From positions 5,952,001 through 6,016,000 of the forward strand of contig NC_059503.1 of NCBI RefSeq assembly GCF_914767665.1: a DNA stretch of 64,000 bases, given 5' to 3'. The notes beneath the pieces are model-generated. The model worked only from the letters and a program-made list of their open reading frames with translations. It was not told the origin of the DNA and made no database searches. The position numbers were made by a program, and so were the translations under genes. This document shows, in pieces, positions 12,201 to 27,200 of the stretch; positions within the stretch are counted from its first letter, which is position 1; each line of letters opens with the position of its first letter. This DNA comes from Harmonia axyridis. Lineage: Eukaryota > Arthropoda > Insecta > Coleoptera > Coccinellidae.

Positions 12201-15200
12201 TAAAAGATACAATTTAAAATGATCATTATGGCAACACTGCCTATTATTTTCCGACATGCCTGCATATCGATTTAATCGAATTGAATGCACAGCAAAATCA
12301 AAGTTGTACACCTTCATCTTCCTACGAACTTTAAAAATCATACAATATTCATCACCGAAGGCTGTAGTTGGTCGGATTAGAAACCTATGAACTCTCCCTC
12401 AATGTGAATTTTTCGATCCTTTTTCATTCCGAAACCGTTGAGCGAGACATGCCACGTCTCGCTTTCACTCCTCGTCCGTAGTAACGGCATAATCTAGACG
12501 CCAGGGCCACGAATTTTCCGAATTTCCATACGATGACACGATTTTCCACCACTGACGTCGTTCTATCTCCTCTCTCAGGTACACAGAATTGGATTTGACG
12601 ACGGAAAATTCACATTTATGGGAGGGAGCGAAGTTGATTCGATGAAAACGGTGCAGTTTTTTTTTTGTATCAGCGAAGCAGCCGTGAAAAGGGTTATAAA
12701 GGGTATTCCAATAGGAATTTAAAATGGTTATAATGGCAACATCGTGTATTATTTTTTGATATTTCTAATGTAATTTGTGATCAGTAGGTTTTGTCATTCA
12801 CTTTATTGATGTCTGTTCATAATGTCTTTATCTCTGGCTGAATCGTTTCGTTACGATTGCACAAAGTGGCAACAACGCCTATTAAGATATTTTGTGGAAC
12901 CAATCTAATGCAAAATATGACATGACAAATATGAAGTATGTGCTCTTCCTTTTCTATTCCTCGGTCGTTGGCTACTACACTAACTCTAATTTATAGCTTC
13001 CTTCGTTCAACTAATCAACGTAACAAATTTGATGCCCTTTTCTACATAGGCGTACAACTTTGCTTCCGCCCCTTTTTCCGAAATTCGAGACTTTATTGTA
13101 AAAAACTGGTTGAACATTTATGATTCAAAGTATTGTCCATCGCTGGCCACTACTCTCTCCCATCCTTCGGGCAGCGTACGAATCCCGCTTTGAAAAAACT
13201 GATCATCTTTTGAAGCGATCCACGAATCGATCAAATTTTTTACTTTCTTACATTGATCGAAACAAGTGATAGTCCTAGGAAGCAACGTCTAGAGAATACG
13301 GCGGGTGGGGTAGTCTTGTATGTCTTTACCGTTTTCGCAACACGGGATCGAGCATTGTCATGCTGTAAAATCACTTTATCATGTCACTCGTTGTATTGCG
13401 GCCGTTCGAATTTCAATGCTCGGCTCAGACGCTTTAATTGCGTTCTATAACGATCGCCTGTGATTTTTTCAGTCGGTTTTAATAACTCATAATACACTAC
13501 GCCGAACTGGTCCCACCAAATACTAAGCTTGACCTTGGAACCGTGAATATTCAGTTTGGCTGTCAACGTGGAAGCATGGCCGGGATATCCCTATGATTTT
13601 CTGCGCTTGGGATTATAGAAATGAACTTTTTTTCGTCTCCAGTCACAATGCGATGCAGAAATCCCTTCCGTCTTTGCCTTGCAAGCATCTGTTCACAAGC
13701 AAACAAAAACCGTTCAACATTTCTCGGCCTCAACTCGTACGGCACCCAATTTCCTTGTTTCTGATTCATTCCCATAACTTTCAGGCTCTATGAAATGGCT
13801 TATTGCATCTCTCTCAAAAATCCTGCGAATTTTTGTTGCGTTTGACACGAGTCGTGATCAAGTAATACCTCCAATTTTGCATCTTCGAAAACCTTCTCTC
13901 TTCCACCTGGTCTTCGACGGCAAAATCACCGTTCTTGAAGAGTTGAAACCACTTTTGGTACTTTTTTTTACTAATAGCGGCCTCATCATAGGTATTTGAG
14001 AGCATTCGATGAGCCTCAGCCGCAGATTTCTTCATATTAAAGCTGAAAATTAAAACCTTCCGCAAATGACGAGAATTTGGCTCGTAAACTGGCATGTTTA
14101 ATCGAGAATAACTTTAATATGCAGACACAAATCGACCATTTATTTCGACTACCACTTAACGCTACAGCCATCTATTGCAAAACGGCGAAAGCAAAGTTGT
14201 ACATTTGAATAATAATCATTAAATCTTCAGTCGATGTTGCCATATGGTGCAATTGAACTCAATCTGTATGAAAAAACCACCCAAAAAAAATCATCGAATA
14301 TCATCCCAAAATATGGCACCATCAAATATTCCAATTCTTCCTCGTTTTATCGACGAATTGCTGCCACCATGCTAAAAAAAAAAAATTAAATCCAGTGAAC
14401 CGTAACGCTCCAACGTCGATACAGAGGAACGTTTGTCCCAGAAACAAAATCCCAAATGAGTATTTCTACATGAATAACCGTCTGTACGTGGCAATCAAAA
14501 CTCCGGGCTTACGTTCTCAGGCCGTCCCATTCGAAGCCCGGAGCTTTGTCCTCATTGGATGGCTCCGGTTCATTACTCGACGCTGCCGGAAATTGAATTT
14601 CGAAAATACAACGCGCGTTAGGCCTCTTTCACACGGCCGGGATTTGTTCCGAGTAGTGAAGAGGGAACAGAGCTGTTTCTTGCGTTTTCACCCTATATGT
14701 TGAAGTGCGATTGCGTCCGTCTTTTGGTTAATAAAGGGTGATTTTTTAGAGCTATAGAACTTTAAATTGCAATGAAACGACGATGGATCATTCGATTGAC
14801 ATGAATTTTATTTATCCGCAAGATAATCTTGTGGCATTACATTTTAAATATGATTTCTGGCATATGACCGCCACTGCTGGCTCGGATGGTAGTCCAATCT
14901 GGACGTCCAATTTTCGATGTCTTTTTCCAACATTTGTGGCCGTATATCGGCAATAACACGGCGAATATTGTCTTCCAAATGGCCAAGGGTTTGTGGCTTA
15001 TCCGCATAGACCAATAACTTTACATAGCCCCACAGAAAGTAGTCTAGCGGTGTTAAATCACAAGATCTTGGAGGCCAATTCACAGGTCCAAAACGTGAAA
15101 TTAGGTGGTCACCAAACGTGTCTTTCGATAAATCGATTGTGGCACGAGCTGTGTGATATGTTGCGCCGTCTTGTTGGAACCACAGCTCCTGGACATCATG

Positions 15201-18200
15201 GTTGTTCAATTCAGGAATGAAAAAGTTAGTAATCATGACTCTATACCGATCACCATTGACTGTAACGTTCTGGCCATCATCGTTTTCGAAGAAATACGGA
15301 CCAATGATTCCACCAGCCCATAAAGCGCACCAAACAGTCAGTTTTTCTGGATGTAACGGTGTTTCGACATACATTTGAGGATAAGCTTCACTCCAAATGC
15401 GGCAGTTTTGTTTGTCGACGTAGTCATTCAACCAGAAGTGCGCTTCATCGCTAAAATGGACGCAGTGCGCGATACGTATTCCGCACAGAACCATTATTTT
15501 CGAAATGAAATTGCACTATTTGCAAGCGTTGTTCAGGCGTGAATCTATTCATGATGAATTGCCAAACCAAACTGAGAATAAATCACTTGACAGCTGTTAA
15601 ATCGGTCGTTATCTTGAACAGTAATACCAACTTAAAGTTATATACCTCGAAAAAAAACACCCAATACAATCAATATTTATTGTGACTATGTAGTTTTTTC
15701 CTGGTTTCACTAGATGGCGTTGGAAAGATGAGGTTTCGTTTTACAAAAACTTCTGTGACAGTTTTGTGATTTGTTGACTCAGTTCAGATTGAGCGCGTGC
15801 CAAAGATGGACACCAGCAAAGAGAAAATACGCTATATAAATAAATAACTATTTTATTCATAGCAGGATTATATTTTATTATATTTTACAATTTTTCTCCA
15901 ATAAAAGCGAAAATGCATGCCAGGCTGCTGAAAATGTAAATATCATCATCATCATCATGAATCTTGTCTAGTCCGACCGTCATGTGAGCACTGTTTCGAA
16001 TGCCCAAGTGGGCTAAAGATTGCACAAAACCCGTTTGGAACCAATTGCATAAGACTGATGTCAAGAAGAAGCTCGATGTATGGGTACCACTCGAGTTAAT
16101 GCAAAAAGAGTTACCAGAACTAGTTGGTTCTGAGAAGCAGGTCCAAAATACTTACTTCTTTCGATGGTTTTGTACCCTTTCCAACGTATAAGATCGGATC
16201 CAATGAAGATCCAACTTAATGGCCTAAAACTGTGCGAAAGGGACTTACGCTCCTCACAAGAGGTTCGGTGGATCCATCGCCCGGTCTAAAACTGGTATTC
16301 TCAGATTATCGTGTACGGTGTGGGGATTTTAGAGTAATTTGGGAGGTTTACGGCCAAAGCCGCAACATGCGTGGCACTCGCATATTTATGAGGATATGCC
16401 GACTCGCCTTTGTGTCCGGGAAAAGACCGAGACCGGAAATTATATAAATGGTAGGTTAACAAATTGAAAACAGACGGTTTTTTCATTGTGGAGGAATGCA
16501 CGCTCGTTTATTGTTTGAAATATGTTCGCGTTGGATCGTTGACATACTCGGTGGCAGTAAAAGTGCTTCGCACAAAAAAAAATATAGTCTTCAAGTTGAT
16601 TTTTTTTCATCAAAATGATAACTTTAAAACATGCTTGTAGTTATTATATCAATACGCAGTGGAAACGTGCTGGGTCCGTAACATGTAGTCATTATATTAG
16701 GTGTACCACCTTGCTACCGCCGTTTTGCTTTAGATGGCTCTAGCGGTAAGTGCTATTCGAAATACATAGATCGTAGGTGCTATATCATAAGCTTAGGTAT
16801 TTGTAAACATGACGCCATCGAAATATAAGTCGATTTGTATCTGTATCTTAAAGTTATTCTCGATTACGAGCCAAATTCTCGTCATTTGCGGGAGGTCTTA
16901 ATTTTCTGATTTACTATGAAGAAATCTGCGACTGAGGCTCTTCGAATGCTCTCAAATACCTATGGATAGGCCGCTATTAGTGAAAGAACGTGCCGAGAGT
17001 GGTTTCAACTCTTCAAGAACGGTGTTTTTGGACGTCGAAGACCTGCATGGTGGTGGAAGAGAGAAGTTTTTCGAAGATGCAGAATTGGAAGCATTTCTTG
17101 ATCAAGACTCGTGTCAAACGCAACAAAAATTTACAGGATCATTGGGACGCAACAAGCCATTTCAAAACGCCTGAAAGTCATGGGAATGATTCATAAACAA
17201 GAAAATTTGGTGCCGTACAAGTTGAAGCCTATGTATTTATTTCAACAATGCTATCAATCAATTGTCTTTCAATGTGCCGAGACTAGCAGCGAGGTCGACA
17301 CCAGTTTTCTATTTACCTACGGCTCGGACTAATATTTCTGAACGATCTCCAGTTAACCGTATTTGTAAAAGTGCTGATAAACTAAAAGTTAATGTTTTTG
17401 GTTGAGTTTCGGGAAGTGAATTTTCAAGTGGGTAATGCATCATGTTGATGTGTTGAATTATTTTTGTGTATTCTGCACTGTATATTGTATATTATTTTTA
17501 TCCTGTAATTGGGATATTCCTGTTGGGTAATAAAGAAATGTTATTATTATCATTATTATTAATCGACAGATGTCAAAAATTCCGTCAACCACAAGAAAAT
17601 AGAGCTCCAGAAATAAGTGGACTACTGTCAAGTTAAACAAAATTCAGCCTGAAATTTGACAGGGTAGAATTGTTAACTAGTGTTATTGTTCTGCCAATAG
17701 GATAATACTTGTGAGGATACACGTCAATACCAACCAATCAACAGGGGATGAAAGCGAAAAACATTCCATCAGCGAATCAATAATAATATGGTAGAATAAC
17801 AGAATAACAAGTAGGCGAATTATTTTTTCAATAACTATTCAGTTTATGTTCAATTATTCATAGTGTTTATTTTGACTGCAAGGATTCGGATAATTTCAAT
17901 ATGAATTAGATGACGTATTGTTTTCGTTCTCCGTTAAAATATTATTCTACATCCCCAATATTAAACACGAATAGGGAAATAGAGTGCCAAACCTAATCGA
18001 TTCTGATTGGAGAGGTATTTCCAATAATATTCTCCTAAAACTGCAATATGGTATTTGATTGTATCAGAAGTCATCCAGCATGTAAAATACGTTCTTGCAT
18101 TTGCAGGAAATATTTTTAATCGAGAATATCCGGTGAATTCCTCAGCATTGAACACTTTTAAGTGGCATATAAACATCTATTGATTTCTCTAGAAAATCCT

Positions 18201-21200
18201 CGTTGTTTTCAATAACAAAATGAAACGTCTTGTTGGAAAATCTTTAGGAAACTAGAAGCAAAAATAAAATATCATTTTATCTCCATTGACGGCTATAGTT
18301 AAATTAAAATTTTAATTAATAGATAGGATTGGGAGATAACGGTCCCAAAGTAGGTAGAGCCTAAAACTCAACAACTGTGTGATTTTATTTGATCACTTGT
18401 TTACCCGATATATTTCCAATGATTCATCCTGATCCGGCTCGAAGGACCAAAAATGATTGATATTATTTGGCTCGAAGTACTAAAACTGTTGCTTCTTGTT
18501 CGACGGACTCTATAATGTTGATTGTGAATGAAGGAGAATCCGATAATGATTTCAACTTGTTTAGTATACCTTGTTGAGCGAGAGAACACAAACATCGAAT
18601 AGAACTGTAATTGTAAAAATACTATCATGAAAGTACTCGATACAGGAGATAACATGGTGTGAGTAAGCATAGAGTTGAACCACAGAAAAATTCTTGTTTT
18701 TTCTGTATAAGCCTTAACAAAAACCGATAACTTCGAATATAATGGGTAAGAGTAACAGGGTCTGTTTAGTCTGGGTTCCCGGCCACTCGGGAATCAGAGG
18801 GAATGAGGAGGCTAACACACTTGCCAGAAAAGGAGCACAAACTCCTTCATCGGCCTGGAACCTTTCTGTGGTATAGACAAATGCACCTACAAGAAAGAGT
18901 TTCAGGAAAAAGAGTTAACCGAAAGAGAAAAACTCTGGCGGAATATTCCTGGTCTGGATCACTCCAAAAAGTTTCTTCGAAACTTTGACTCTACATGATC
19001 CAAAAAGTATCTGGATCTTAGTAAGAATATGCTACACCTCCTCACTGGATTCCTCACAGGGCATTGCTGCCTTAGGAAACACCTCATAAGAATGGGTCTA
19101 ACAGAAAATGACGAGTGCAGATTCTGTGGGGAGGAGGAAGAAACTCCAAATCATCTGGTGACGGAATTCCTCGCCATCGCTAGCCAACGCAAAACCTGCA
19201 TTGGACACGAAACTTATAGAAGTGAGGAATTAGCCTCCTTGAAGCAATCCCAGATATTGGAGTTCATCTGAACTCTGGAACTGGAAGGCGAGCTGTAAAT
19301 CACGTTCTGGGGAGAATAGCTCTGATGGGGAGTTACGGAATTTTTATTTGCAATGAAAGTCTTTCAACAATGTTGCCGTCATCTTCAAAATACTGAAACT
19401 GCCTCATCCCTCAACCCTGTCTCCAACCGCCTCGCTGTTCATTCAAAATTAGGAACCCCATTCCCATCTACAATTCGAATAAAACGAAATAACGCGAATA
19501 TAATAAAACCCCGAGCACGTCTACAGCTTCCTTCCATCTCTCCCCCTCCCCCATACCTACATCAAAGCTTTTGGCGTCTAAAAACAACCCCCGACATCAT
19601 ATTCCACCTGAAATTCTCCGGTTACAACGTCGATTCCTGTTATAACGACCCCATTCGGGAACGTACCCTTTTATCAGCCGTTCAACTCTCGGCTTGCAGT
19701 CGTAACATCATCGTAGTCACGCTCTTCACGCACCACCCCCCGGGGGCCACCCCCCTAATTGAAGAATATAGCCGGCCGTCCTTGTAATTCTATATTAAGG
19801 GACAAATGGCGTGGAAAGCCCATTAGGAGGCTTACGGAACCCGAGTTAATTTTTATCTTTGGAATGGTGGCGAGACACGTGATGCCAGGGTCCAGGGTTG
19901 AAATCGGAAATAGGGATGGTTCTGGGTTGTGGAGATTATAGATGTCTTATGGAATCGTCTTTTTGGGGCATGACCAAAATATAGTCTGTGATGTAAGAAA
20001 TGCTACATCAAGAAGGCGATGGAATTTTTTCAACAAAGTTGGTAGAACTGTAAGTTTAGAACTTTGAGTTTCAAAGGGATTCATCTAAAGATAAAGGCTT
20101 TTTTATTGATGTTGCAAGACGTTGAAAAAAAATTTTTCACGAATCAAAAGTAGACCCACAAACAAAAATCCTAATTGATATGGCATCTAGTCTTATTTTG
20201 ATAATCCATTTGACATTTGGGGTGCGTTTTAAATAACAATGCATTCTTTCATAACTCAGCAGTATAAAGATGTAAATACCAAAATGATGGCATCGTTGTA
20301 TCAAAACCTTTACTATTCGATATGAATTTCTGATATATACTAGAATGCCTAGAAATTCAATTTCATATTGATAAATTATCTCCAATGTTAAAATGTCATA
20401 TACCTGGAAATGTTATTGTCACTTTGCATTCGATGAAAAAGGTGCATCCTTTTTTATCGGATAAAAACTTCTCTTCCTCAATATCTAGTAAAACTGTCAA
20501 TTAGTCTGTCAGATTTTTGAATTTTAAACATATAGTGCTTTTATATTGAATCGGTGTGGTAATTATTTAACTTTGTTGATATAATTATTGTTGTTGTTCA
20601 TCCATATATTCTGTTGTTAATTTATCTCGCCCAAAAAAACTCGAGCTTTTCTTTTATCAGATAAAATTCTCTTCAACTCAAAGTTATGCTAACCACTAAA
20701 TTTGTAATAAAAAAATATCAAATGTAAACTCTCCCCCAACTAAAATTGACCTGAAAATATATTCGACTAGACTATTTTCTGCGAACCACCTGTATATCTC
20801 CGATGGTCTTAATGAGGAGAAAAATTGAATCTCTCTAATAATCTCCGAGCATAAACGCAAAAGGTGCAAAACAACCAAGCATGTAATCCTTCCCCCATTC
20901 CTTTAACGTTATCAGAAATAACGAACCTGGGGAGGCTGTGCTCCAGCCTCCAAACTCCTTGCCGTTCTAATAATAACGAAAACCTATATCTACCCCCCCT
21001 AGAGATCTCCTCCTTCACCCCCGTGACCGTATTATGTTTCAGATCACGAGCTGAGCCCTCAAGTCTCGGATTAGGGCTCTCCTAAGCCTCGACGCACAAG
21101 CTACAACACCGGAAATAGTTTACGGTTCCTTTGTGCAAGAATTCCTTCATCTACGGAAACGCGATAGGCCGTTAAAATCGATATACCTACAGGTTGGAAT

Positions 21201-24200
21201 CTCAGAGTTATAAACATAGATATAGAGGGAGCTTTTGTCATTTTCAGTAAACAAATTTTGTCCCCAACATGAACTATCAAATTTGACATGAAGCGCACGG
21301 AAATGAAAACATATCAGTGATACGATATTCCACTCAAGTCGCGAGTTTCTCCACAAAGAACACACTTCTTATGTACCATTGTGAATCAACGTTTCATATC
21401 AACTCAAAATATATTGAGATAAATACCTAAATATATCAGAAATTCAGAAAACAAACTTATTCGCGCCAAACGACGTGAAACAACCGATGACACTAGGAGA
21501 GCAAAAGTTGCCAAACCTTGGATTTCAGCAGATAGATACAGAAAATAATAAATATTCTGCTTATTACAAATTCGACAATTAGGAAAAATATCGGATTCCA
21601 AATATTCAAAGTTGCATATTTAATCGGAAATCACTCAAATAAATATATTGCATTCAATATAATATACATTCTTAACGATATAATAAAATTGTGGGTTTGA
21701 ATCCAATCCGATAACGTAATCTAACCATGTTGGGGACATCTAAAAATTATGTATACTCCCTCTATCTATGTTTATTACTCTATAAGTCAAATCCACTAGT
21801 GATTGGCAACGGCGCATTTGTTATAATTAAAGGAAACGTATAAAATTTTTATTCTCGAAGTTCGATTCCACAGACGTCACATTTGCTTCATTATTTTCAT
21901 TAAAAAACCCCTTTCTCTTTTGGAAATGAAATTAACAATGATGTATCTGGAGTCTGGACGAACACAAAGCCTATAAACATGAAACAAAAACATCGTAGAG
22001 GCACTTCTCTCTTTTAATGCCATTAGTTATAATACAAACTTAAATTTTTTAATGTAAACCATTATCTATAACGAATAAAATCACTCAATTTTTCCCTTTT
22101 CAAAAATATTTAACATGATGAATGTATTTCTCATCAAACTATAAAAATCATCAAAAGTTTCAGTTTCGCCCGGCTGAAGCATCGAATTTGGGACACCCTG
22201 TACACCTTCATAGTTTGTGTCTAGCATTCTCCTGACGAAACCCTCTACGTCAAAACGGGAGTGAAATGTTCATCCTTTGACTATTTAATCAGCGTGTGAG
22301 TGAAAAAGCCATCTCCACATGTTGCTACGAATATTTCAAGCTTGGAGAAAACGCTCAAGTGTAAACTTTGAAGAGATGAAAGGTTCTCCCACCCCGTCAG
22401 TTTCTGGAAAATGTTCCAAGTTTCCGAGAGAACGAATCGTTTCCATTATCAAGAAAACCCAACTAGCTCCATCGAACTTCCATACGCTCTTACAAATAAG
22501 GTTCTCTAGCGGAGGCAAACTTCAATAAACCTACGCCAACTATTCAGGTAGTAACCAGGCTGACTCAGTCGAAAGTGGCTTCGAACTTCGCGAGGACCCT
22601 TCAATTTTGAGGCATTCTTCCTGGACGGATACCAATTATCGAATGATCAAAAAAGTTCGTGTGGTTTGGGGTTCGACAACGTAGAATGAATAGTTTAACC
22701 AGAGTTTTCACATCATCAGTTATGATATCACAAGAGCATAGAAAATATTCGATTATACACTGAGTCACGAGATGTAGTTCGCGAAACATCACGAGAGCGT
22801 AGCTTTTAGTAAACCTTCAAATTCTTCCACTGTCATTTTTCCTCCTCTTTTGCGACATGAGCTAATATAACAGGCCAATTGAAAAGTCCCCGGTCTACCA
22901 TAGTAAAACACAATTTAGGCAGAATTCTATTTTATAAATCAAGATAGTTGCCGAGATACAGGGTGTTTTATGAATTTTGCCCGTTTCTTTCTGAGACCAT
23001 ATCAAACAAACTATCCGGTATATTTTCTTCATATTTGGAAAATATGTTCCTAATTGAGAGCCCAAACGTATAATGCAATAACCGCCTTGAAAATCCAGGT
23101 CCGGGTTTACAAAAAATTATGAATCGTTTGAATCCTCGTAACAACACCCTGTACATCGTAATTTTGAAAATTTGTTTTAATATTCGGAAAACCAATAAAA
23201 ACTAAACTGCGACGTGTACTTCAAATTTTTGCGCAGACAGATTTACTGCACAAATTTTCAACGTAAAAATGAAGTTTGTAAGAACTTGGATACCTGAAAG
23301 TGGTTTGAAGTGACTTTTATATATGAATAATCAAAAATATTGAATCCATAATTATTCCAAGATTACTTTTCAATTTATTTTTACATTGGTTTGCCTTTTT
23401 AAAGCTGTATACTATCGATTATAGCGATCTTCCAAATTTTCGATTCCATTTTGGTAGTACGATTTGTCTTACGCTTCAAAATAGGCCTCAGTTTCGGTGA
23501 TTACTTCTTCATTGGCGCTGAATTTCTTTCCAGCGAGCATGTTTTTGAGGTCTGAGAACAGGAAAAAGTCGCTGGGGGCCAGATCTGGCGAATACGGTGG
23601 ATGCAAAAGCAATTCGAAGCCCAATTCATGCAATTTTGCAATTGTTTTCATAGATGTGACACGGCGCATTGTCTTGATGAAACAGCACCTTTTTTTCTTC
23701 AAATGGGGCCGTTTTTTAACGATTTCATCCTTCAAATGATCCAATAACGCTATATAGTAATCGATGTTGATGGTTTGGCCCTTTTGGAGGTAATTAATGA
23801 ATATTATACCTTGCGCATCCCAGAATACTGATGCCATAAAATTGCCAGCTGACTGTTGTGTTTTTCCTCGCTTTGGATTCGGTTCATCATGTGCAGTCCA
23901 CTCAGCTGAATATCGATTGAACTCCGGAGTGAAATGAGGGAGTCATGGTCATATATCGACGCAAAAATTCAGTTTTATTGCACTTAAACAGCTTCAAACA
24001 CTGCTCAGAATCATTAACACATTGTGGCTTTTGATCGATTGTGAGCTCGCGCGGCACTCATTATGCACACAGCTTTCTCATGTACAAATATTCGTTAATG
24101 ATATGATGTACACGTTCAGATGATATCTTCACAATGTCTGCTATCTCGATCAGATAGCATTTCTGAATTTTTTCGTCGGTGACAGCCTCTTTTGGGCGTC

Positions 24201-27200
24201 CACTTCGTTCGCCGTCTTCTGTGCTTAGTTCACCACGTTTGAACTCAGCATACCAATCAATGATGCTGGATTTTCCTGGTACAGACTCCGGAAACTCTTC
24301 ATCAAGCCAAGATTTTGCCTGAACTGTATTTTATCCCTTCAAAAAGCAATATTTTATCAGCACACGAAATTTTGTTTTTCCATCGTTTTTCAAATAACAA
24401 AACTTGCTACACTCAAAACGCAATATCTCACAAACTAACGGTCGGATTGCTGTCAAATTTTGACACGTATCGTTTGAAGGTTGGTACTGACTAAAAATCA
24501 TATGGATTTGATACTAGCACTGCCATCTGTGCATCAAACCGCGGACTTTTCAATTGGCCTAATAGTAATTAAGTGACCAATGTTACGAGGACGCAATATA
24601 CATACTTAAAATCATACAAAATTCTCAAATGTAACTACACAAAGTTGACAAATACCTAACCTATTATTCCCTTCACTACTTCACAGTTATCCTGACCACC
24701 GCTTCAAAGCTGGGCTCGCCATCCATTCTGAAATTGCGGTCTTCATCTCCTCCAGCTAATATATGTATTATTACAATTCCATTGTGCGTCCGTTCCGTCG
24801 AACAGAGAGGTTAAAGCGTCTGCAGACTTGGCCTGCTCGGGCTATTTTCCGAGGGGGAAGGGGTGCAAGGCATAATGCTACCGAACAATGGATCTCTGCG
24901 AATGGCATATCTCTGTTTACAAAGGCCCTTTATTGTTTATAACAAAACAACGTTGCCTCCAAGCGGAGCTGTTCATTAGGACGTACCCAGTTACAGGTAA
25001 TGTGTTCGACACGTAGGTGGAAGAGATGTGCTCGATATAAACCGCTTTGCGGTGTGCTTACAGTGAATACACTGATTCGGAATTCTGCCTCTGTTCCGGT
25101 TTTCAATGACCAGATGTTGAACAACTCCTTGCAAGTGGATTAATGTTGGGTTTATGCAGCGTTCCTAAAAACTAAGACTAAACAGGGCCCCCGCAACCGC
25201 GCGTGCAACGCGTGCACCGCACGCGGGCGCCACTCTAAAAGGGCGCCAAAACCTCTTATAGAGGTGAAGAATCGATGGACCAAAGGTTTTCGAAAAAGAT
25301 TCTTTCAAATTTTTCAACAATTTTTTTTTTCCAAACTTTTTTCTTGCAATTTATACAAGTTTCTGAACGTCGCAATCGGCATGAAATATCTAGATATTGG
25401 TTTACAAAAACGCATGCTCGATGCTAATCCTAGGGCATTTTCTGCGCTATGTGCTGCACACAGCTTAAATTTAACTGAAAATGATGCTGCTAAGGTTTCA
25501 AATGAAACAGTGAACTCTTTTGATATATGACAAGAACTTTATATATATATTTCTCTTCATCCACAAAAAAGATTGGAATGTTATAAAAAAGCATGATCCT
25601 CAGTTACATCTAAAACCACTAAGTGATACTAGATGGTCAAGTAGAATTGATGCTGTAATTTCATTTCATTCAAATATGTGATAGCCTTTTATAAATAGCA
25701 GAAAATGATACTTTTAACATAGGAACTAGACATAAAGCAAGTTCTCTTTTATTAAATATTCATTCTATTGAATTTATTTGAAGTATAATAATTTCTTATG
25801 ATGTTTCATTCCAGATTAATATTGTAAGCAAAATGATGCAAAGTGTAGCGATTGACATTAAAATGTGCCAAAACTATTTGAAGAATTTTGTTGATCATTT
25901 CAAAAATTATGGGGATGATAATGTTCTCTAGGAAAAACTACCGGTATCAAATGTCAGTAGTATTTTTTGCGTATTACATAGTTTGTAAGGGATATTAATA
26001 ACGTTTGTTTCTGGGAGAAGCGGTACCTCGATATGCAAATGGAACTTTCAACTTCCTCGGTAGCTCAGTTGTTGAGAGCGCTGGACTAGTGGTTCGGAGG
26101 TTGCCGGTTCAAGTCCCGTTCGAAGAGCTACTTTTTCCAGAATTAAAAAATTATCTGTTAGATTGTTGTTAGATTTTGATATACGGGGACACCCACCCTA
26201 TCATATGTAGGTTTTTAGACAATTTTTAGGATGTCAAAATACAAGTTTATACAAGTTTCTTGCTGGTTATGTCAAATTCCAAGGTTGACTGGACTACTTA
26301 TCGAACGAAGTTTAATGTTTAATTCTTCAATTCGGGAGATTGGGGCTTTTCTAATATGCAGGCCAGATTTTAGCCGCTGTCCGCTCACCACCATGAATCT
26401 AGGATTTGTGGAACTCATCTGAAATGTCCACAGAAATAAATGCAAGCATACCGCGCATAGACGAGGAATTACCAAGCGGCCTCACCATAGGTATTTGAGA
26501 GCATTCGATGAGCCTCAGTCGCAGATTTCTTCATATTGAAGCAGAAAATTGAATCCTCCCGCAAATGACGAGAATTTGGCTCGTAAGCTGACATGTTTAA
26601 TCGAGAATAACCTCATGATGCAGACACAAATCGACTAATATTTCGATAGCGTTATATTTACAAATACCTGAGCTTATTGTATGACATCTACGATCTATTT
26701 ATTTCGACTACTACAGCCTTCTATTTCAAAACGGCGGAAGCAAAATTGTACACTTAATAGAATTCAACAATATTTTACAAGTTCTACGACATTTCATGAA
26801 TATCTGAAACAAATGTGTCTTAGTATTGCCATTAGGATGAACTGAATGCATGTACTCAAACTAAACGTTTATATTTTATGTGTCTGAGTCATTATTACTA
26901 TTATCATAATCTTTGTTATTTTTTTCTATTATATCTGGTTCTTATTTTTTTGGTAAATTAAAGACGTCAATAAGTAATTTATATAATTTACTAAAACTAA
27001 ACGTTTATATTTTATGTGTCTAAGTCATTATTACTTTTATCATTATCATGGTTATTATATTTTATTTATTATATCTGGTTCTTAGTTTTTGGTAAACCAA
27101 AGACGTCAATGAGTAATTTATATAATTGGGATAAATCACCTACCGTCACCTTTGTCCTATCCATTGAAAAAGTGAACCTACCGTTTTTCCGACAGATACC

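Noticed and set aside
19353..19787. 144-codon open frame, Pro/Thr-rich
   Set aside because: C-rich composition explains the lack of stops. No domain, no splice context, and it sits inside a long intron next to retroelement debris.
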